A stretch of DNA of 64,000 bases, from assembly GCF_029081005.1 (NCBI RefSeq), contig NZ_JAJQTQ010000017.1:1-64000 (forward strand). The letters run 5' to 3'. Shown here piece after piece: positions 52,280 through 62,831 of this stretch (position 1 is its first letter; the number at the start of each line of letters is the position of its first letter). The DNA is from Halomonas elongata (GTDB lineage Bacteria; Pseudomonadota; Gammaproteobacteria; Pseudomonadales; Halomonadaceae). Under the pieces are notes generated by a model. It saw only the letters and a program-made list of their open reading frames with translations, searched no databases and was not told the origin of the DNA. The translations under genes were made by a program, and so were the position numbers.

Positions 52280-53356
52280 ATGCAGAGGAATTCACTTGCT
52301 CGCCTGGCGGCGCTTGCCGCCTTGCCGCTTGCCGTGGCCAGTGTTCAGGCACAGGCACAGTCCCACGAGATGGCCATTGCCACCCTGATCCCCGAGAATC
52401 TCGAGAACAACAGCATCTATCCGGCCCTGGTGCACTTCAAGGAACTGGTCGAGTCGCGCACCGAGGGTGACCTGGCGGTCAATATCTTCGGCGGCGGTCA
52501 GATGGGCTCCGAGGTGGAAACCGGCTCGCAGGTGCAGGCCGGCGGACGCGCCCTGCAATCGAGCGTGCTCACCTCCGGAGCGATGTCCTCCTTCTACGAG
52601 GACTACCAGATCGTGACGGCGCCCTTCCTGTTCGACAACTGGCGTCAGGCCTGGGCCTTCTTCGACAGCGAGTGGTTCGCGGACTTCATGTCCGGCGCCA
52701 TCGAGGCGGCCGACATGCGCTATCTCGGCACCTTCGACGACGGTGGCGGTTTCGTGGCCTTCACCAACAACGAGCGCCTGATCGAGACCGTCGAGGATCT
52801 CGAGGGGCTCAACATTCGCACCGAGGAAAACCCAGCCCATGTGGCGACCATGAAGGCGCTGGGTGCCTCGGCCACACCCTTGCCCTGGGGCGAGCTGATC
52901 ACCGCCCTGGAAACCGGCCTGGCCGATGGTCAGTTCAACGCGCCGGTGATCAATACCACCTATGGTCTGGACGAGGTGACCGATTACACCACCCTGACCG
53001 GCCATGTCTACAACAGCGCCTCCTGGGTGGTCAGCGAAGCCTGGTTCCAGGAACTGCCCGAAGAGTATCAACGCATCGTCACCGATGCGGCACGGGAGGC
53101 GGTAGCACTGAGTCACGGTGCTTCGGCGATGCTCGCCACGGCCAGCTGGCAGGAGTCCTGCGAGCTGTTCGAGGAGTGCTACATCATGCCCATCGAGGAA
53201 CGTCAGCGGATGGCCGAAATTGCCCGGCCGGCCTGGAAGGAATGGATTGTCGAGGACTTCGGTGCCGACGAGCAGCTGGTCGAGGACATGCTGGCCAAGG
53301 TGGAAGCGCTTCGCGATTCCCTGCCGGATGAGGCCTTCCAGCGTTACGGCCAGTAG
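52280..53356 (+). CDS. dctP: TRAP transporter substrate-binding protein (DctP)
   Basis: A 358-residue periplasmic binding protein with a Sec signal peptide (LARLAALAALPLAVASVQAQA). DctP hallmarks: IFGGGQMGSEVETGSQVQAG, the ligand-clamp Arg in LEGLNIRTEENPAHV and GELITALETGLADGQFNAPVINT (in part). It opens a plus-strand operon of transporter and amine-metabolism genes. Substrate unknown; the downstream enzymes suggest an N-acylated amine or amino acid. The start is ATG 52280 with GAGGA in front. Confidence 0.93.
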   Translation: MQRNSLARLAALAALPLAVASVQAQAQSHEMAIATLIPENLENNSIYPALVHFKELVESRTEGDLAVNIFGGGQMGSEVETGSQVQAGGRALQSSVLTSGAMSSFYEDYQIVTAPFLFDNWRQAWAFFDSEWFADFMSGAIEAADMRYLGTFDDGGGFVAFTNNERLIETVEDLEGLNIRTEENPAHVATMKALGASATPLPWGELITALETGLADGQFNAPVINTTYGLDEVTDYTTLTGHVYNSASWVVSEAWFQELPEEYQRIVTDAAREAVALSHGASAMLATASWQESCELFEECYIMPIEERQRMAEIARPAWKEWIVEDFGADEQLVEDMLAKVEALRDSLPDEAFQRYGQ

Positions 53357-53442
53357 GCGCGATATGCCGTGCGGCAGCAGTGGCGGGGCAGGACTCCGCC
53401 ATTGTTGCCGTCCTTCTTCGCTCGTTCATCCGGGTATCGACC

Positions 53443-53988
53443 ATGCCGCTATTGACTCAGGCCCGTCGTCTCAGCGATGCCGTCAACCAGGCCGCCATTG
53501 TGGTCTGCGTGGCCTGCATCCTCGGCATGCTGGCCATTTCCTTCACGGGCTTTCTGTATACCTTGTTCACCGGTGGCGCCCTCAGCTGGACCTATTCGCT
53601 GGCCCGGTTGTTCCTGCCGTGGATCGGCATGCTGTCGTCGACCATCGCCCTGCATGCCGGTGAGCATGTGGCCATGACATTGCTGATGCGGGTATTGCCC
53701 GAGGCTCTGATCAAGGTCGCCGCCGTGCTCACCCTGGGGGTGATCGCGTTCTTCGCGCTGCTGGTGATCTGGTACGGCTGGGGCTTCTTCCAGAATGCCA
53801 CTCAGGTCTACATGGTGTCGGATGCCATCCAGATCTCGCGCAAGTGGACGGCCGTTGCCGTGCCGCTGGCCGGGGTCATCTTCCTGTTGCATCTGGTACA
53901 TGGCTTCAGCCTGCTGGAGCATTTCACCGACGAGGCCGCGGTGATCGAGGAGGTGATCCACGGCCAGGACGAGGAATCCCGCTCATGA
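53443..53988 (+). CDS. dctQ: TRAP transporter small permease (DctQ)
   Basis: A 181-residue protein with four hydrophobic helices (AAIVVCVACILGMLAISF; VAAVLTLGVIAFFALLVIW and others) and the family segment LFLPWIGMLSSTIALHAGEHVAMTLL (in part). It partners DctM. The start ATG 53443 is set by the first helix; the stop overlaps dctM by 4 bases. Confidence 0.92.
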   Translation: MPLLTQARRLSDAVNQAAIVVCVACILGMLAISFTGFLYTLFTGGALSWTYSLARLFLPWIGMLSSTIALHAGEHVAMTLLMRVLPEALIKVAAVLTLGVIAFFALLVIWYGWGFFQNATQVYMVSDAIQISRKWTAVAVPLAGVIFLLHLVHGFSLLEHFTDEAAVIEEVIHGQDEESRS

Positions 53989-55262
53989 CGCCCGCCATCA
54001 TCGCCTTTGTCGTCGTTCTATTGATCGGTGCGCCGGTCGCCGTGGTCATGGCGATCTCCGGTGTCGCCGGCGTCTATTCGCTGGGCGGCGAGCGCCTGGT
54101 CGGCATCATCGCCGACCGCATGTTTTCCGGGGTCTCCGGCTACATGCTGATTGCCGTGCCGTACTTCATCTTTACCGCCGAGCTGATGAACCAGGGCGGG
54201 CTGACCCAGAAGCTGATTGCCTTCAACAATGCCCTGTTCGGACGCATTCGCGGGGCCCTGTCCCATGTCAACGTCACGGTATCGCTGTTCTTCGCCGGCC
54301 TGACCGGGGCGGCCATCACCGACACCGTGGCGATCGGCAAGATCATGATCCCCGAGATGAAAAAGCAGGGATATGATGCCGAGTATGCCGCCGCCATCAC
54401 GGCCTGCTCGTCGATCATCGGCCCGATCATTCCTCCCAGCGTGGTGATGGTGGTCTATGCGACCCTGCTGCGCGACATCTCGGTGATCGACCTGTTCGCC
54501 GGCGGTATCCTGCCCGGCGTGCTCATGACACTGGCGCTGCTGTTGACCAGCATCGTGCTGGCGTGGATGCGAGGCTATCCGAAGCAGGCCGGCACACCGG
54601 TTCGGGTGGCCATCCTGGCGTTCTTCTCGGCCTTGCCGGCCATGCTGGTGCCGTTGATCATCCTCGGCGGCATCCTCACGGGCATGACCACCATCACCGA
54701 GGCGTCCGGGTTTGCCGCCGTCTACGCGATGTTCATCGGCGTGGTCTTCTACCGCAACCTGACCCTGAAGAAGATCTGGAATGCCCTGGTGACCACGGTG
54801 AAGTTCTCCGGCGTGGTGTTCTTCCTGCTGGCGACCTCGGCGGTACTCGGCTGGTTCGTGACACGCTCCGGCATCGCCCGGGAGGCCGCGACGCTCATCA
54901 CCACGCTGAGTGACGTGCCCTTCGTGCAGATCATGCTGGTATGCCTGCTGCTGATCGTGCTCGGCACGGTGATGGACGTGTTGCCGGCACTGGTGGTGAT
55001 CGGTCCGGTGGTGGTCCCGGCCATGGTGTCGCTCGGCTTCGATCCGCTGCATTTCGCCATCGTCATGATCGTCACCTTGAACATCGCCAATGTCACGCCC
55101 CCCGTGGGCATGACCTTGATGACGGCGGCACGTATCGCCGAGGTGCCTTATGAACGGGCGATCCTGGCCTCGTTGCCGTTCTACTGCGCCTTCATCGCCG
55201 TGGTGGTCCTGCTGGCGGCCTTCCCGTTCCTTTCCACCTGGATCCCCTCGCTGCTTGGCTGA
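53985..55262 (+). CDS. dctM: TRAP transporter large permease (DctM)
   Basis: A 425-residue membrane protein with about 12 helices. DctM landmarks include GRIRGALSHVNVTVSLFFAGLTGAAITDT (in part), ACSSIIGPIIPPSVVMVVYA and NIANVTPPVGMTLMTAARIA. ATG 53985 overlaps the dctQ stop. It forms a sodium-coupled importer with the two preceding genes and is followed 23 bases on by a deacetylase-family gene. Confidence 0.94.
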   Translation: MTPAIIAFVVVLLIGAPVAVVMAISGVAGVYSLGGERLVGIIADRMFSGVSGYMLIAVPYFIFTAELMNQGGLTQKLIAFNNALFGRIRGALSHVNVTVSLFFAGLTGAAITDTVAIGKIMIPEMKKQGYDAEYAAAITACSSIIGPIIPPSVVMVVYATLLRDISVIDLFAGGILPGVLMTLALLLTSIVLAWMRGYPKQAGTPVRVAILAFFSALPAMLVPLIILGGILTGMTTITEASGFAAVYAMFIGVVFYRNLTLKKIWNALVTTVKFSGVVFFLLATSAVLGWFVTRSGIAREAATLITTLSDVPFVQIMLVCLLLIVLGTVMDVLPALVVIGPVVVPAMVSLGFDPLHFAIVMIVTLNIANVTPPVGMTLMTAARIAEVPYERAILASLPFYCAFIAVVVLLAAFPFLSTWIPSLLG

Positions 55263-55285
55263 GGGACGATGCGAGGAGGCAGTGC

Positions 55286-56338
55286 ATGAGGCTTTTCTAC
55301 CATCCCGACCAGGAACGTCATGCCCCGGAGCGCTTCCTGCTGCGGGGGAAGCCGGCGCCTTCTCCGGAAGGACCGGTGCGCGCTGAACTGCTGGCGGAAG
55401 GGCTGGCCGACGTCGGGATGTCGCTGACCGCCCCCGGCATCGTCGACAGCGAGCGTCTGAGGGCGCGGCTGGCGCGGATTCATACATCACGTTATCTCGA
55501 CTTCCTGGCGACCATCCATGCCCGCTGGCAGGCGTTGCCGGATGCCGCCGAGATCGTCGCGCCCAATGTGCACCCCTGCGGCGGAGGCCATCATTACCCG
55601 CGTCATCCGGTCGGCCAGGCGGGCTGGCACCTGCACGACATGGCCTGCCCGATCACCGCCGACAGCTTCGCCGGCATCCTGGCCAGCGCAGCCACGGCCC
55701 AGGCCGCGGCCGAGGCGGTCAATGGCAGCGAGCACCATGCCTATGCGCTGTGCCGGCCTCCCGGGCACCATGCAGGGCCGGACCGAGCCGGAGGGTTCTG
55801 TTTTCTCAATAACGCCGCCCTGGCGGCCACGGTACTGCGCGAGAGTTTCGCCCGCGTGGCCATCGTCGATGTGGACCTGCACCACGGCAATGGTACCCAG
55901 GACATCTTCTATGCCCGCCATGATGTCTGGACCGGATCGCTGCATGCCGATCCGGCGGATTTCTATCCCTTCTTCTGGGGCGGGGCCGACGAGACCGGCG
56001 AAGGGGAGGGCGAAGGGGCCAACGTCAATCTGCCGCTGCCCCTGGGCAGTGACGGCGCGGCCTTTCTCGACAGCCTGGAGACGTTACTCGGGCGACTCGA
56101 CGATTACGCGCCCCAGGCCGTGGTGGTGGCGCTCGGCCTGGATGCTCACAAGGCCGATCCCCTGGCGGGTCTGGCCCTGGAGAGCGAGGATTTCACGGCG
56201 GTGGGGCGTCGGCTCGCTGCACTCAACCTGCCCACGGTGCTGGTGCAGGAGGGTGGCTATCCCACCGAATACCTGAGTCATAATCTGGCCGCCTTCATGG
56301 CCGGCTTCACCGGTGCCCGAGAGGGTGCCGACCAATGA
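55286..56338 (+). CDS. HDAC-fold deacetylase (acetylpolyamine amidohydrolase-like), first copy
   Basis: A 350-residue arginase/deacetylase-fold enzyme. The His dyad lies in CRPPGHHAGPDRAGGFCFLNN, zinc ligands in DVDLHHGNG (Asp, His) and LGLDAHKADPL (Asp), and the glycine-rich loop in VQEGGYPTEY. All catalytic residues are present. Bacterial members remove acetyl or acyl groups from polyamines and related amines. In this operon it probably acts on the compound brought in by the TRAP carrier. A second, different deacetylase lies three genes further on. Confidence 0.9.
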   Translation: MRLFYHPDQERHAPERFLLRGKPAPSPEGPVRAELLAEGLADVGMSLTAPGIVDSERLRARLARIHTSRYLDFLATIHARWQALPDAAEIVAPNVHPCGGGHHYPRHPVGQAGWHLHDMACPITADSFAGILASAATAQAAAEAVNGSEHHAYALCRPPGHHAGPDRAGGFCFLNNAALAATVLRESFARVAIVDVDLHHGNGTQDIFYARHDVWTGSLHADPADFYPFFWGGADETGEGEGEGANVNLPLPLGSDGAAFLDSLETLLGRLDDYAPQAVVVALGLDAHKADPLAGLALESEDFTAVGRRLAALNLPTVLVQEGGYPTEYLSHNLAAFMAGFTGAREGADQ

Positions 56339-56354
56339 TCGCGAGAGGAACGAG

Positions 56355-56711
56355 ATGAGCCTGACCCATCACGACAGCAATGCCCGCATGAGCCAGATCG
56401 CCATTCACGGCGGCACCGTCTACCTGGCCGGGCAGGTACCCAGCGATGCCAGCGCCGACATGCGTGGCCAGACCGAGCAGGTCCTGACGCGCATCGACGA
56501 CCTCCTCGAGCGAGCCGGTACCTCCAGGGCGTATCTGGTGTCGGCCCAGATCTGGGTGAACGACATGGCGGAGTTCGACGACATGAACGCCGCCTGGGAT
56601 GCCTGGGTGACCCCGGGCCGGCCGCCGGTGCGTGCGGCGGTAGAGGCGCAACTGGCCAAGCCCGAGTGGAAGGTCGAGATCATGGTCGTGGCGGCATTGC
56701 CGGAGGAGTGA
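56355..56711 (+). CDS. RidA family protein
   Basis: A 118-residue YjgF/YER057c/UK114 protein. It shows GTVYLAGQVPSD, the conserved Arg in GRPPVRAAVEAQLAKP and the acidic position near the C-terminus in WKVEIMVVAAL. RidA proteins hydrolyse reactive enamine/imine intermediates to ketones plus ammonia. That fits between deacylases, a cyclodeaminase-family protein and a PLP aminotransferase. The start ATG 56355 has GAGAGGAACGAG in front. Confidence 0.92.
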   Translation: MSLTHHDSNARMSQIAIHGGTVYLAGQVPSDASADMRGQTEQVLTRIDDLLERAGTSRAYLVSAQIWVNDMAEFDDMNAAWDAWVTPGRPPVRAAVEAQLAKPEWKVEIMVVAALPEE

Positions 56712-56712
56712 T

Positions 56713-57654
56713 ATGCGCATCATCGACGCCGAGGAAGTGGCATCCAGCCTGGCCTGGCCGGCCCTGGTGGAGCGGCTGGCCGATACCTTCCGCCAGGGCG
56801 TGGAGTCGCCTCCGCGCCACCACCATGCCATGCACCGTCACGACGGCGAGGCGACCTTGCTGTTGATGCCGGCCTGGGAAAAGGACGGCTACATCGGGGT
56901 GAAGATGGTCAACGTCTTTCCCCAGAATGCCGCGCATGGCCTGCCGGCGATCGCCGGGGTCTACCTGCTCAGCGAGGGGGACCATGGGCGCCCGCTGGCC
57001 TGTATCGACGGTAGCGAGCTGACGCGTCGGCGAACCGCTGCCGCCTCGGCGCTGGCCGCCCGGGAGCTGGCCCGTGACGATGCCGAGACCCTGCTGGTGG
57101 TGGGTACCGGCAAGCTGGCGCCGATGGTCATCGAGGCGCATGCGTCGGTGCGGCCCATCCGTCGTGTCCGCATCTGGGGGCGCCAGCCGGACAAGGCGCG
57201 CCGGTTGGCCGAGGCGTACGCCGACCGCTTCGATACCGAGGCGGTCACCGACCTGCAAGCGGCGTGCGGCGAGGCCGACCTGATCAGTTGCGTGACGCTG
57301 TCCACCGAGCCGCTGGTGCGTGGCGAGTGGTTGACGCCGGGGACCCATCTGGATCTGATCGGCGCCTTTCGGCCCAGCATGCGCGAGACTGATGGCGAAT
57401 GCCTGCGGCGTGGCGAGGTCTTCGTGGATACCTACGCCGGCGCGCGTGGCGAGGCGGGCGATATCCATCAGGCCGTCGATGAGGGGGCCTTCGCGTTCGA
57501 TGACATCCGTGCCGAGCTTGCCGAGTTGCTGGCGGGTCGCAAGGCTGGGCGCAGTGATCCCGAGGCAATCACGGTATTCAAGTCGGTCGGGGCCTCGCTG
57601 GAGGACCTGGCGGCGGCCATCGAGGTCTGGGAATGCCGGAGAGGTGGCGAGTGA
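56713..57654 (+). CDS. Ornithine cyclodeaminase / mu-crystallin family protein
   Basis: A 313-residue NAD(P)-binding protein. Substrate-side motifs are HHHAMHRHDGEATLLLMPAW and GVKMVNVFPQN (conserved Lys); the Rossmann motif is LVVGTGKLAPMVIEAH; the hallmark LIGAFRPSMRETD follows. Family members are ornithine cyclodeaminases, alanine dehydrogenases or ketimine reductases. A cyclic imine or imino-acid step is likely here. It begins two bases after the ridA stop with GGAGGAG in front, so the two are coupled. Confidence 0.9.
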   Translation: MRIIDAEEVASSLAWPALVERLADTFRQGVESPPRHHHAMHRHDGEATLLLMPAWEKDGYIGVKMVNVFPQNAAHGLPAIAGVYLLSEGDHGRPLACIDGSELTRRRTAAASALAARELARDDAETLLVVGTGKLAPMVIEAHASVRPIRRVRIWGRQPDKARRLAEAYADRFDTEAVTDLQAACGEADLISCVTLSTEPLVRGEWLTPGTHLDLIGAFRPSMRETDGECLRRGEVFVDTYAGARGEAGDIHQAVDEGAFAFDDIRAELAELLAGRKAGRSDPEAITVFKSVGASLEDLAAAIEVWECRRGGE

Positions 57655-58757
57655 ATACGGGGTTTTTCTGGCACGAGCGCTGCTTCTGGCATGATCCCGG
57701 GGCCATCGGTGTCTTCGCCTCGCCCGGCGACTATCGTCAGCCCCAGCCGGCTTCCGAGAGTCCGGAAAGCAAACGACGCTTGAAGAACCTGCTGGAAGTC
57801 TCGGGGCTGATCGATGAACTCGAGGTCCACAAGGCGAGTCCGGCCGAGGACAGCGACCTGCGGCGCTTCCATACCGAGGCCTATCTCGCCCGGCTCGAGG
57901 CGGGAGACCGTGCCCGAGGTGGCGATGCCGGCGAGGGCGCCCCCTATCTGCCGGGTAGCCTGGCGGCGGCTCGGCAGTCCGCGGGCCTGGCCGTTGCCGC
58001 CGTCGAGGCGGTGGCCCGGGGGCAGTCGAGCAATGCCTATGCCCTGTGCCGTCCGCCGGGTCATCATGCCGAAGCTGATCGCGGGCGCGGCTTCTGCCTG
58101 CTGGGCAATATCCCGGTGGCGGTCATGCGGGCCCGGGCGCTGGGCCTGGTGCGTCGGGTGGCGGTTCTCGACTGGGATGTGCATCACGGCAACGGTCAGC
58201 AAGCCGCCTTCTATGCCGACCCCGAGGTGCTGACCGTGTCGGTGCACCAGGACGGCAATTATCCGCTGGAAACCGGCGCCTTCGAGGAGCGGGGGACAGG
58301 CGAGGGGGCTGGCACCAACCTCAACCTGCCGTTACCGCCGGGGTGCGGCCTCGGTGCCTATGAATACGCCATGCGTTCGCTGGTGTTGCCGGCCATCGAG
58401 GCCTTCGCGCCGGATCTCGTGGTGGTGGCCTGCGGCTACGATGCCTGCGCCAAGGACCCCCTGGGCAAGATGATGCTCAACAGTCGGGCCTTCGGCGACA
58501 TGACCCGGGATCTCATGGGGCTGGCCAAACGCACCTGTGACGGGCGGCTGGTGATGGTCCACGAGGGCGGCTATTCGGAAGGCTATGTGCCGTTCTGTGG
58601 CCATGCGGTGATACAGGCGTTGAGCGGCAGCGCGACGTCGGTGCCCGATCCGCAGAACGACGAGATCGCCGCCTGGGGGTATCAGGCCTTGCAGCCTCAT
58701 CAGCGCGGCATGATCGATGATTGGTGCGCCCGCTGGTTGGCTGACAGCGGGATCTGA
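57651..58757 (+). CDS. HDAC-fold deacetylase, second copy
   Basis: A 368-residue deacetylase-fold enzyme different in sequence from the first copy. The His dyad lies in CRPPGHHAEADRGRGFCLLGN, zinc ligands in DWDVHHGNG and CGYDACAKDPLG, and the loop in VHEGGYSEGYVPFCG. It starts at GTG 57651, overlapping the upstream TGA (GTGA), which decides the start. The longer N-terminus (TGFFWHERCFWHDPGA) matches bacterial class II HDAC-like amidohydrolases. Two deacetylases in one operon suggest two acyl groups or two successive substrates. Confidence 0.9.
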   Translation: MNTGFFWHERCFWHDPGAIGVFASPGDYRQPQPASESPESKRRLKNLLEVSGLIDELEVHKASPAEDSDLRRFHTEAYLARLEAGDRARGGDAGEGAPYLPGSLAAARQSAGLAVAAVEAVARGQSSNAYALCRPPGHHAEADRGRGFCLLGNIPVAVMRARALGLVRRVAVLDWDVHHGNGQQAAFYADPEVLTVSVHQDGNYPLETGAFEERGTGEGAGTNLNLPLPPGCGLGAYEYAMRSLVLPAIEAFAPDLVVVACGYDACAKDPLGKMMLNSRAFGDMTRDLMGLAKRTCDGRLVMVHEGGYSEGYVPFCGHAVIQALSGSATSVPDPQNDEIAAWGYQALQPHQRGMIDDWCARWLADSGI

Positions 58758-58769
58758 GGAGAGGATGAC

Positions 58770-59744
58770 ATGACCCCACTGTACGACCGGGACGGCTGGC
58801 TGTGGCTGGATGGCGAGTGGCTGCCCTGGCGAGAGGCTACCACTCATCTGCTGACCCACAGCCTGCACTATGGCATGGGCTGTTTCGAAGGCGTGCGTGC
58901 CTATGCGGGGCCCTCCGGCACCAACCTTTTCCGAGCCGAGGAGCATGTACGCCGGTTGGTCGACAGTGCCCATATCCTCGACATTCCGCTGGCGTTCGAT
59001 ACCGAGACACTGCTCGACGCCCAGCGTCAGTGCCTGGTCCGCAATGAACTGCGCGATGCCTACCTGAAGCCCACGGTGTTCCTGGGGGCCGAGGGCCTGG
59101 GGCTTCGTGCCAAGGGGCTGACGACGCATGTGATGGTCGCGGCCTGGGACCTCGGCGCCTATATCTCCCCCGAGGCGACTGCCATCGGTCTGCGGGCCAT
59201 CACCTCGTCCTGGGCGCGGCATCACGTCAATGTCAGCGCCTGTCGCGCCAAGACCAACGGCAACTACGTGAATTCGATCATGGCCCTGAACAGTGCCGTG
59301 AAGGCGGGGTTCGACGAGACGCTGATGCTCGATACCGAGGGCTATGTGGCCGAGGCCTCAGCGGCCAATATCTTCCTGCTGCGCGACGGCGTCCTGCATA
59401 CCCCGCAGACCACCTCTTGTCTGCAGGGCATCACCCGCGACAGCGTGATCCGATTGTCCCGGGAGGTACTGGGGCTGGAGGTGCAGGAGCGGCGTATCAC
59501 CCGCGACGAAATCTATACCGCCGACGAAGCCTTCGTGACGGGAACCGCCGCCGAGATCCTGCCGTTGCGGGAGCTGGATGGTCGGCATATCGGTGCCCTG
59601 GTCGGCTCACCGGCACCGTCGCACCCGATTGATGGCCACTCCCTTACCGCTCGTCTTCAAGCGCTGTATCGACGCGTGACGCGCGGCGAGCTGGGTGATG
59701 ATCTGAAAGGCTATATGGACTGGTTGACGCCGGTGACGACGTAG
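58770..59744 (+). CDS. Branched-chain aminotransferase-type PLP enzyme (fold IV)
   Basis: A 324-residue class IV aminotransferase with HYGMGCFEGVRAY, the PLP Lys in CRAKTNGNYVNSIMA, EASAANIFLL and the phosphate-binding LQGITRDSVI and VTGTAAEILPL. It resembles IlvE but ends an operon of deacetylases, RidA and a cyclodeaminase-family protein. It therefore probably transaminates the amino compound made in that path; branched-chain activity is possible. GAGGAGAGGATGAC precedes the ATG. Confidence 0.9.
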   Translation: MTPLYDRDGWLWLDGEWLPWREATTHLLTHSLHYGMGCFEGVRAYAGPSGTNLFRAEEHVRRLVDSAHILDIPLAFDTETLLDAQRQCLVRNELRDAYLKPTVFLGAEGLGLRAKGLTTHVMVAAWDLGAYISPEATAIGLRAITSSWARHHVNVSACRAKTNGNYVNSIMALNSAVKAGFDETLMLDTEGYVAEASAANIFLLRDGVLHTPQTTSCLQGITRDSVIRLSREVLGLEVQERRITRDEIYTADEAFVTGTAAEILPLRELDGRHIGALVGSPAPSHPIDGHSLTARLQALYRRVTRGELGDDLKGYMDWLTPVTT

Positions 59745-59764
59745 ACGGCGCCTGGACGGAAAAA

Positions 59765-59789
59765 CGCCACGGTGATGATCACCGTGGCG
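59765..59789. terminator. Bidirectional terminator hairpin
   Basis: CGCCACGGTGAT and ATCACCGTGGCG are exact 12-base arms around a single G (the functional loop is larger). On the minus strand a TTTTTCCG run follows, so it can end the trmJ transcript; on the plus strand it follows the aminotransferase gene by 20 bases. Confidence 0.72.
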
Positions 59790-59974
59790 AGCCATCCTCA
59801 TCCTCCCTGGGCATCGTCCTGATGCCGGTTTCCCCTGAGGGGCGTCCTGCCCCTTAGCGTCCCTGGCGTAACAGTGGCAGTGTCCCTTGCCTAGTCCCAT
59901 CCTCGGGCAGAGTCACTATCGCGCACCGAGATGACATCGATGTGTCGTCTCGATGACGATTCGCTGACGGCACC

Positions 59975-60709
59975 TCACTCGTCGTGGATGCCTTCCTCCA
60001 GTGAACGCAAGAGACCGCGCAGCAGCGAGATGTCGCGCCGTGTGGGCTGGGCGCGGTCGAACAGGGCGCGCAGCTGTTCCTCGGTGCGAGCATGGGGCTG
60101 ATTGATGAAGCCGCTGGCCTGCATGACCCGCGAGAGATGGTCATGAAAGTGGCCGAGTTGCTGGCGTGTGGGGAGCGGGACCGAGGCGTGGCGGGGCGCC
60201 TGGTAATCGCTGTCGGGGCGACGGCGCCAGGCTCCGAAGGTCTCGTAGGCCAGCACCTGAACGGCCTGGGACAGGTTGAGCACGCCATACTCCGGGTTGG
60301 CAGGAATGCTGACCTGGTGGCTGCAGTCGCGGATCTCGTCGTTGGTCAGGCCGAACCGTTCGCGCCCGAAGACGAGTGCCACCGGGGCATGCCTGGCGTT
60401 GTCGACCAGACTGGCGGCCATCTCCGAGGGCTCGTCGTAGTGGGGCAGGGGGTAGCTGCGCAGCCGTGCGCTGGCGCCCACCACCTGCACGCAGTCGGCC
60501 ACCGCCTCGGTCAGCGAGCCGACGACGCGAGCATCGTCGACGACATCCTCGGCCCCGGCGGCGAGCCGGGAGGCTTCGGGGTCGGGAAAACAGCGGGGAT
60601 TGACCAGTACCAGGTCGGTGAGGCCCATGGTCTTCATGGCCCGCGCCGAGGCGCCGATATTACCGGGATGATAGGTCTGGACGAGAATGATGCGGATGTT
60701 CGATAGCAT
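59975..60709 (-). CDS. trmJ: tRNA (cytidine/uridine-2'-O-)-methyltransferase
   Basis: A 244-residue SPOUT methyltransferase: YHPGNIGASARAMKTMG (motif 1), VFGRERFGLTNDEI (motif 2) and IPANPEYGVLNLSQAVQVLAYE (motif 3, knot), with the C-terminal extension typical of TrmJ. It methylates the ribose of nucleotide 32 in tRNA using SAM. The length is normal. It is monocistronic. The 230 bases between its stop and the aminotransferase gene hold only the shared terminator. Confidence 0.93.
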   Translation of the reverse strand: MLSNIRIILVQTYHPGNIGASARAMKTMGLTDLVLVNPRCFPDPEASRLAAGAEDVVDDARVVGSLTEAVADCVQVVGASARLRSYPLPHYDEPSEMAASLVDNARHAPVALVFGRERFGLTNDEIRDCSHQVSIPANPEYGVLNLSQAVQVLAYETFGAWRRRPDSDYQAPRHASVPLPTRQQLGHFHDHLSRVMQASGFINQPHARTEEQLRALFDRAQPTRRDISLLRGLLRSLEEGIHDE

Positions 60710-60770
60710 GGGTCGGTTCTATGCGAGATGAGGGCGTCGTATACCAGGCAGGAGGTAGTGCGAATTGCCG

Positions 60771-61055
60771 ATAGCTTGAAGAGCAGCGCTACGCGCCTGG
60801 AAGCTAGTGTCCTGTATCAGAGGTTGACTGTAGAATTCTGGCGGCCCCTTGAGCCGCCATGCCGCGTTGCCACTCCTCGCCATAGCGCTGCTATGCCTCG
60901 TCGCGGCGCCTTGCCTGGCGACCCAATGTGCTCGCCACCTCTTCAACGAACCTCCGAAACAGGACACTAGAAGCTTGAAGAAAGGCTATTGGCACCGGTG
61001 CTGGCGTTCGTAAGCTATTTTCCAGCTTCCAGCTTCCAGCTTAAGGCTTACAGCT
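60771..61055. repeat. REP-like inverted repeat, copy C, split by a MITE
   Basis: Pieces of the same word set as copies A and B: ATAGCTTGAAG and CTGGAAGC at 60771-60804, AAGCTTGAAG at 60971-60980, and TCCAGCTTCCAGCTTCCAGC at 61021-61040 plus TTAAGGCTTACAGC. Joining 60804 to 60971 across the MITE restores a continuous GGAAGCTAGAAGCTTGAAG run. Confidence 0.62.
60808..60966. mobile_element. MITE-like element, 159 bp, CTAG-flanked
   Basis: The ends are TGTCCTGTATCAGAGGTT (from 60808) and AACCTCCGAAACAGGACA (to 60966), 16 of 18 matching as inverted repeats. CTAG lies on both sides (60804-60807 and 60967-60970), a YTAR target. It has no coding capacity. It sits inside a REP-like patch, so it arrived later than the REP. 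Confidence 0.65.
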
Positions 61056-61089
61056 AAAAAGACCCCCACCGGTTTCCCGGCGGGGGTCT
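61056..61089 (-). terminator. Intrinsic terminator of groES-groEL
   Basis: On the minus strand AGACCCCCGCCGG pairs with CCGGTGGGGGTCT (one mismatch) around a short loop and is followed by five T. It lies about 30 bases past the groEL stop. Confidence 0.85.
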
Positions 61090-61121
61090 GTCTCGGGCTG
61101 GGCCCGGGAAGGAGGGTCGGC

Positions 61122-62801
<1,680 letters not shown>

Positions 62802-62831
62802 TCAGAATTCGAGCGTGTACGGCGTCGCGGC

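Noticed and set aside
54018..55490. 490-codon minus-strand frame opposite dctM
   Set aside because: Same high-GC shadow effect; the translation is dominated by His, Asp, Gln and Arg.
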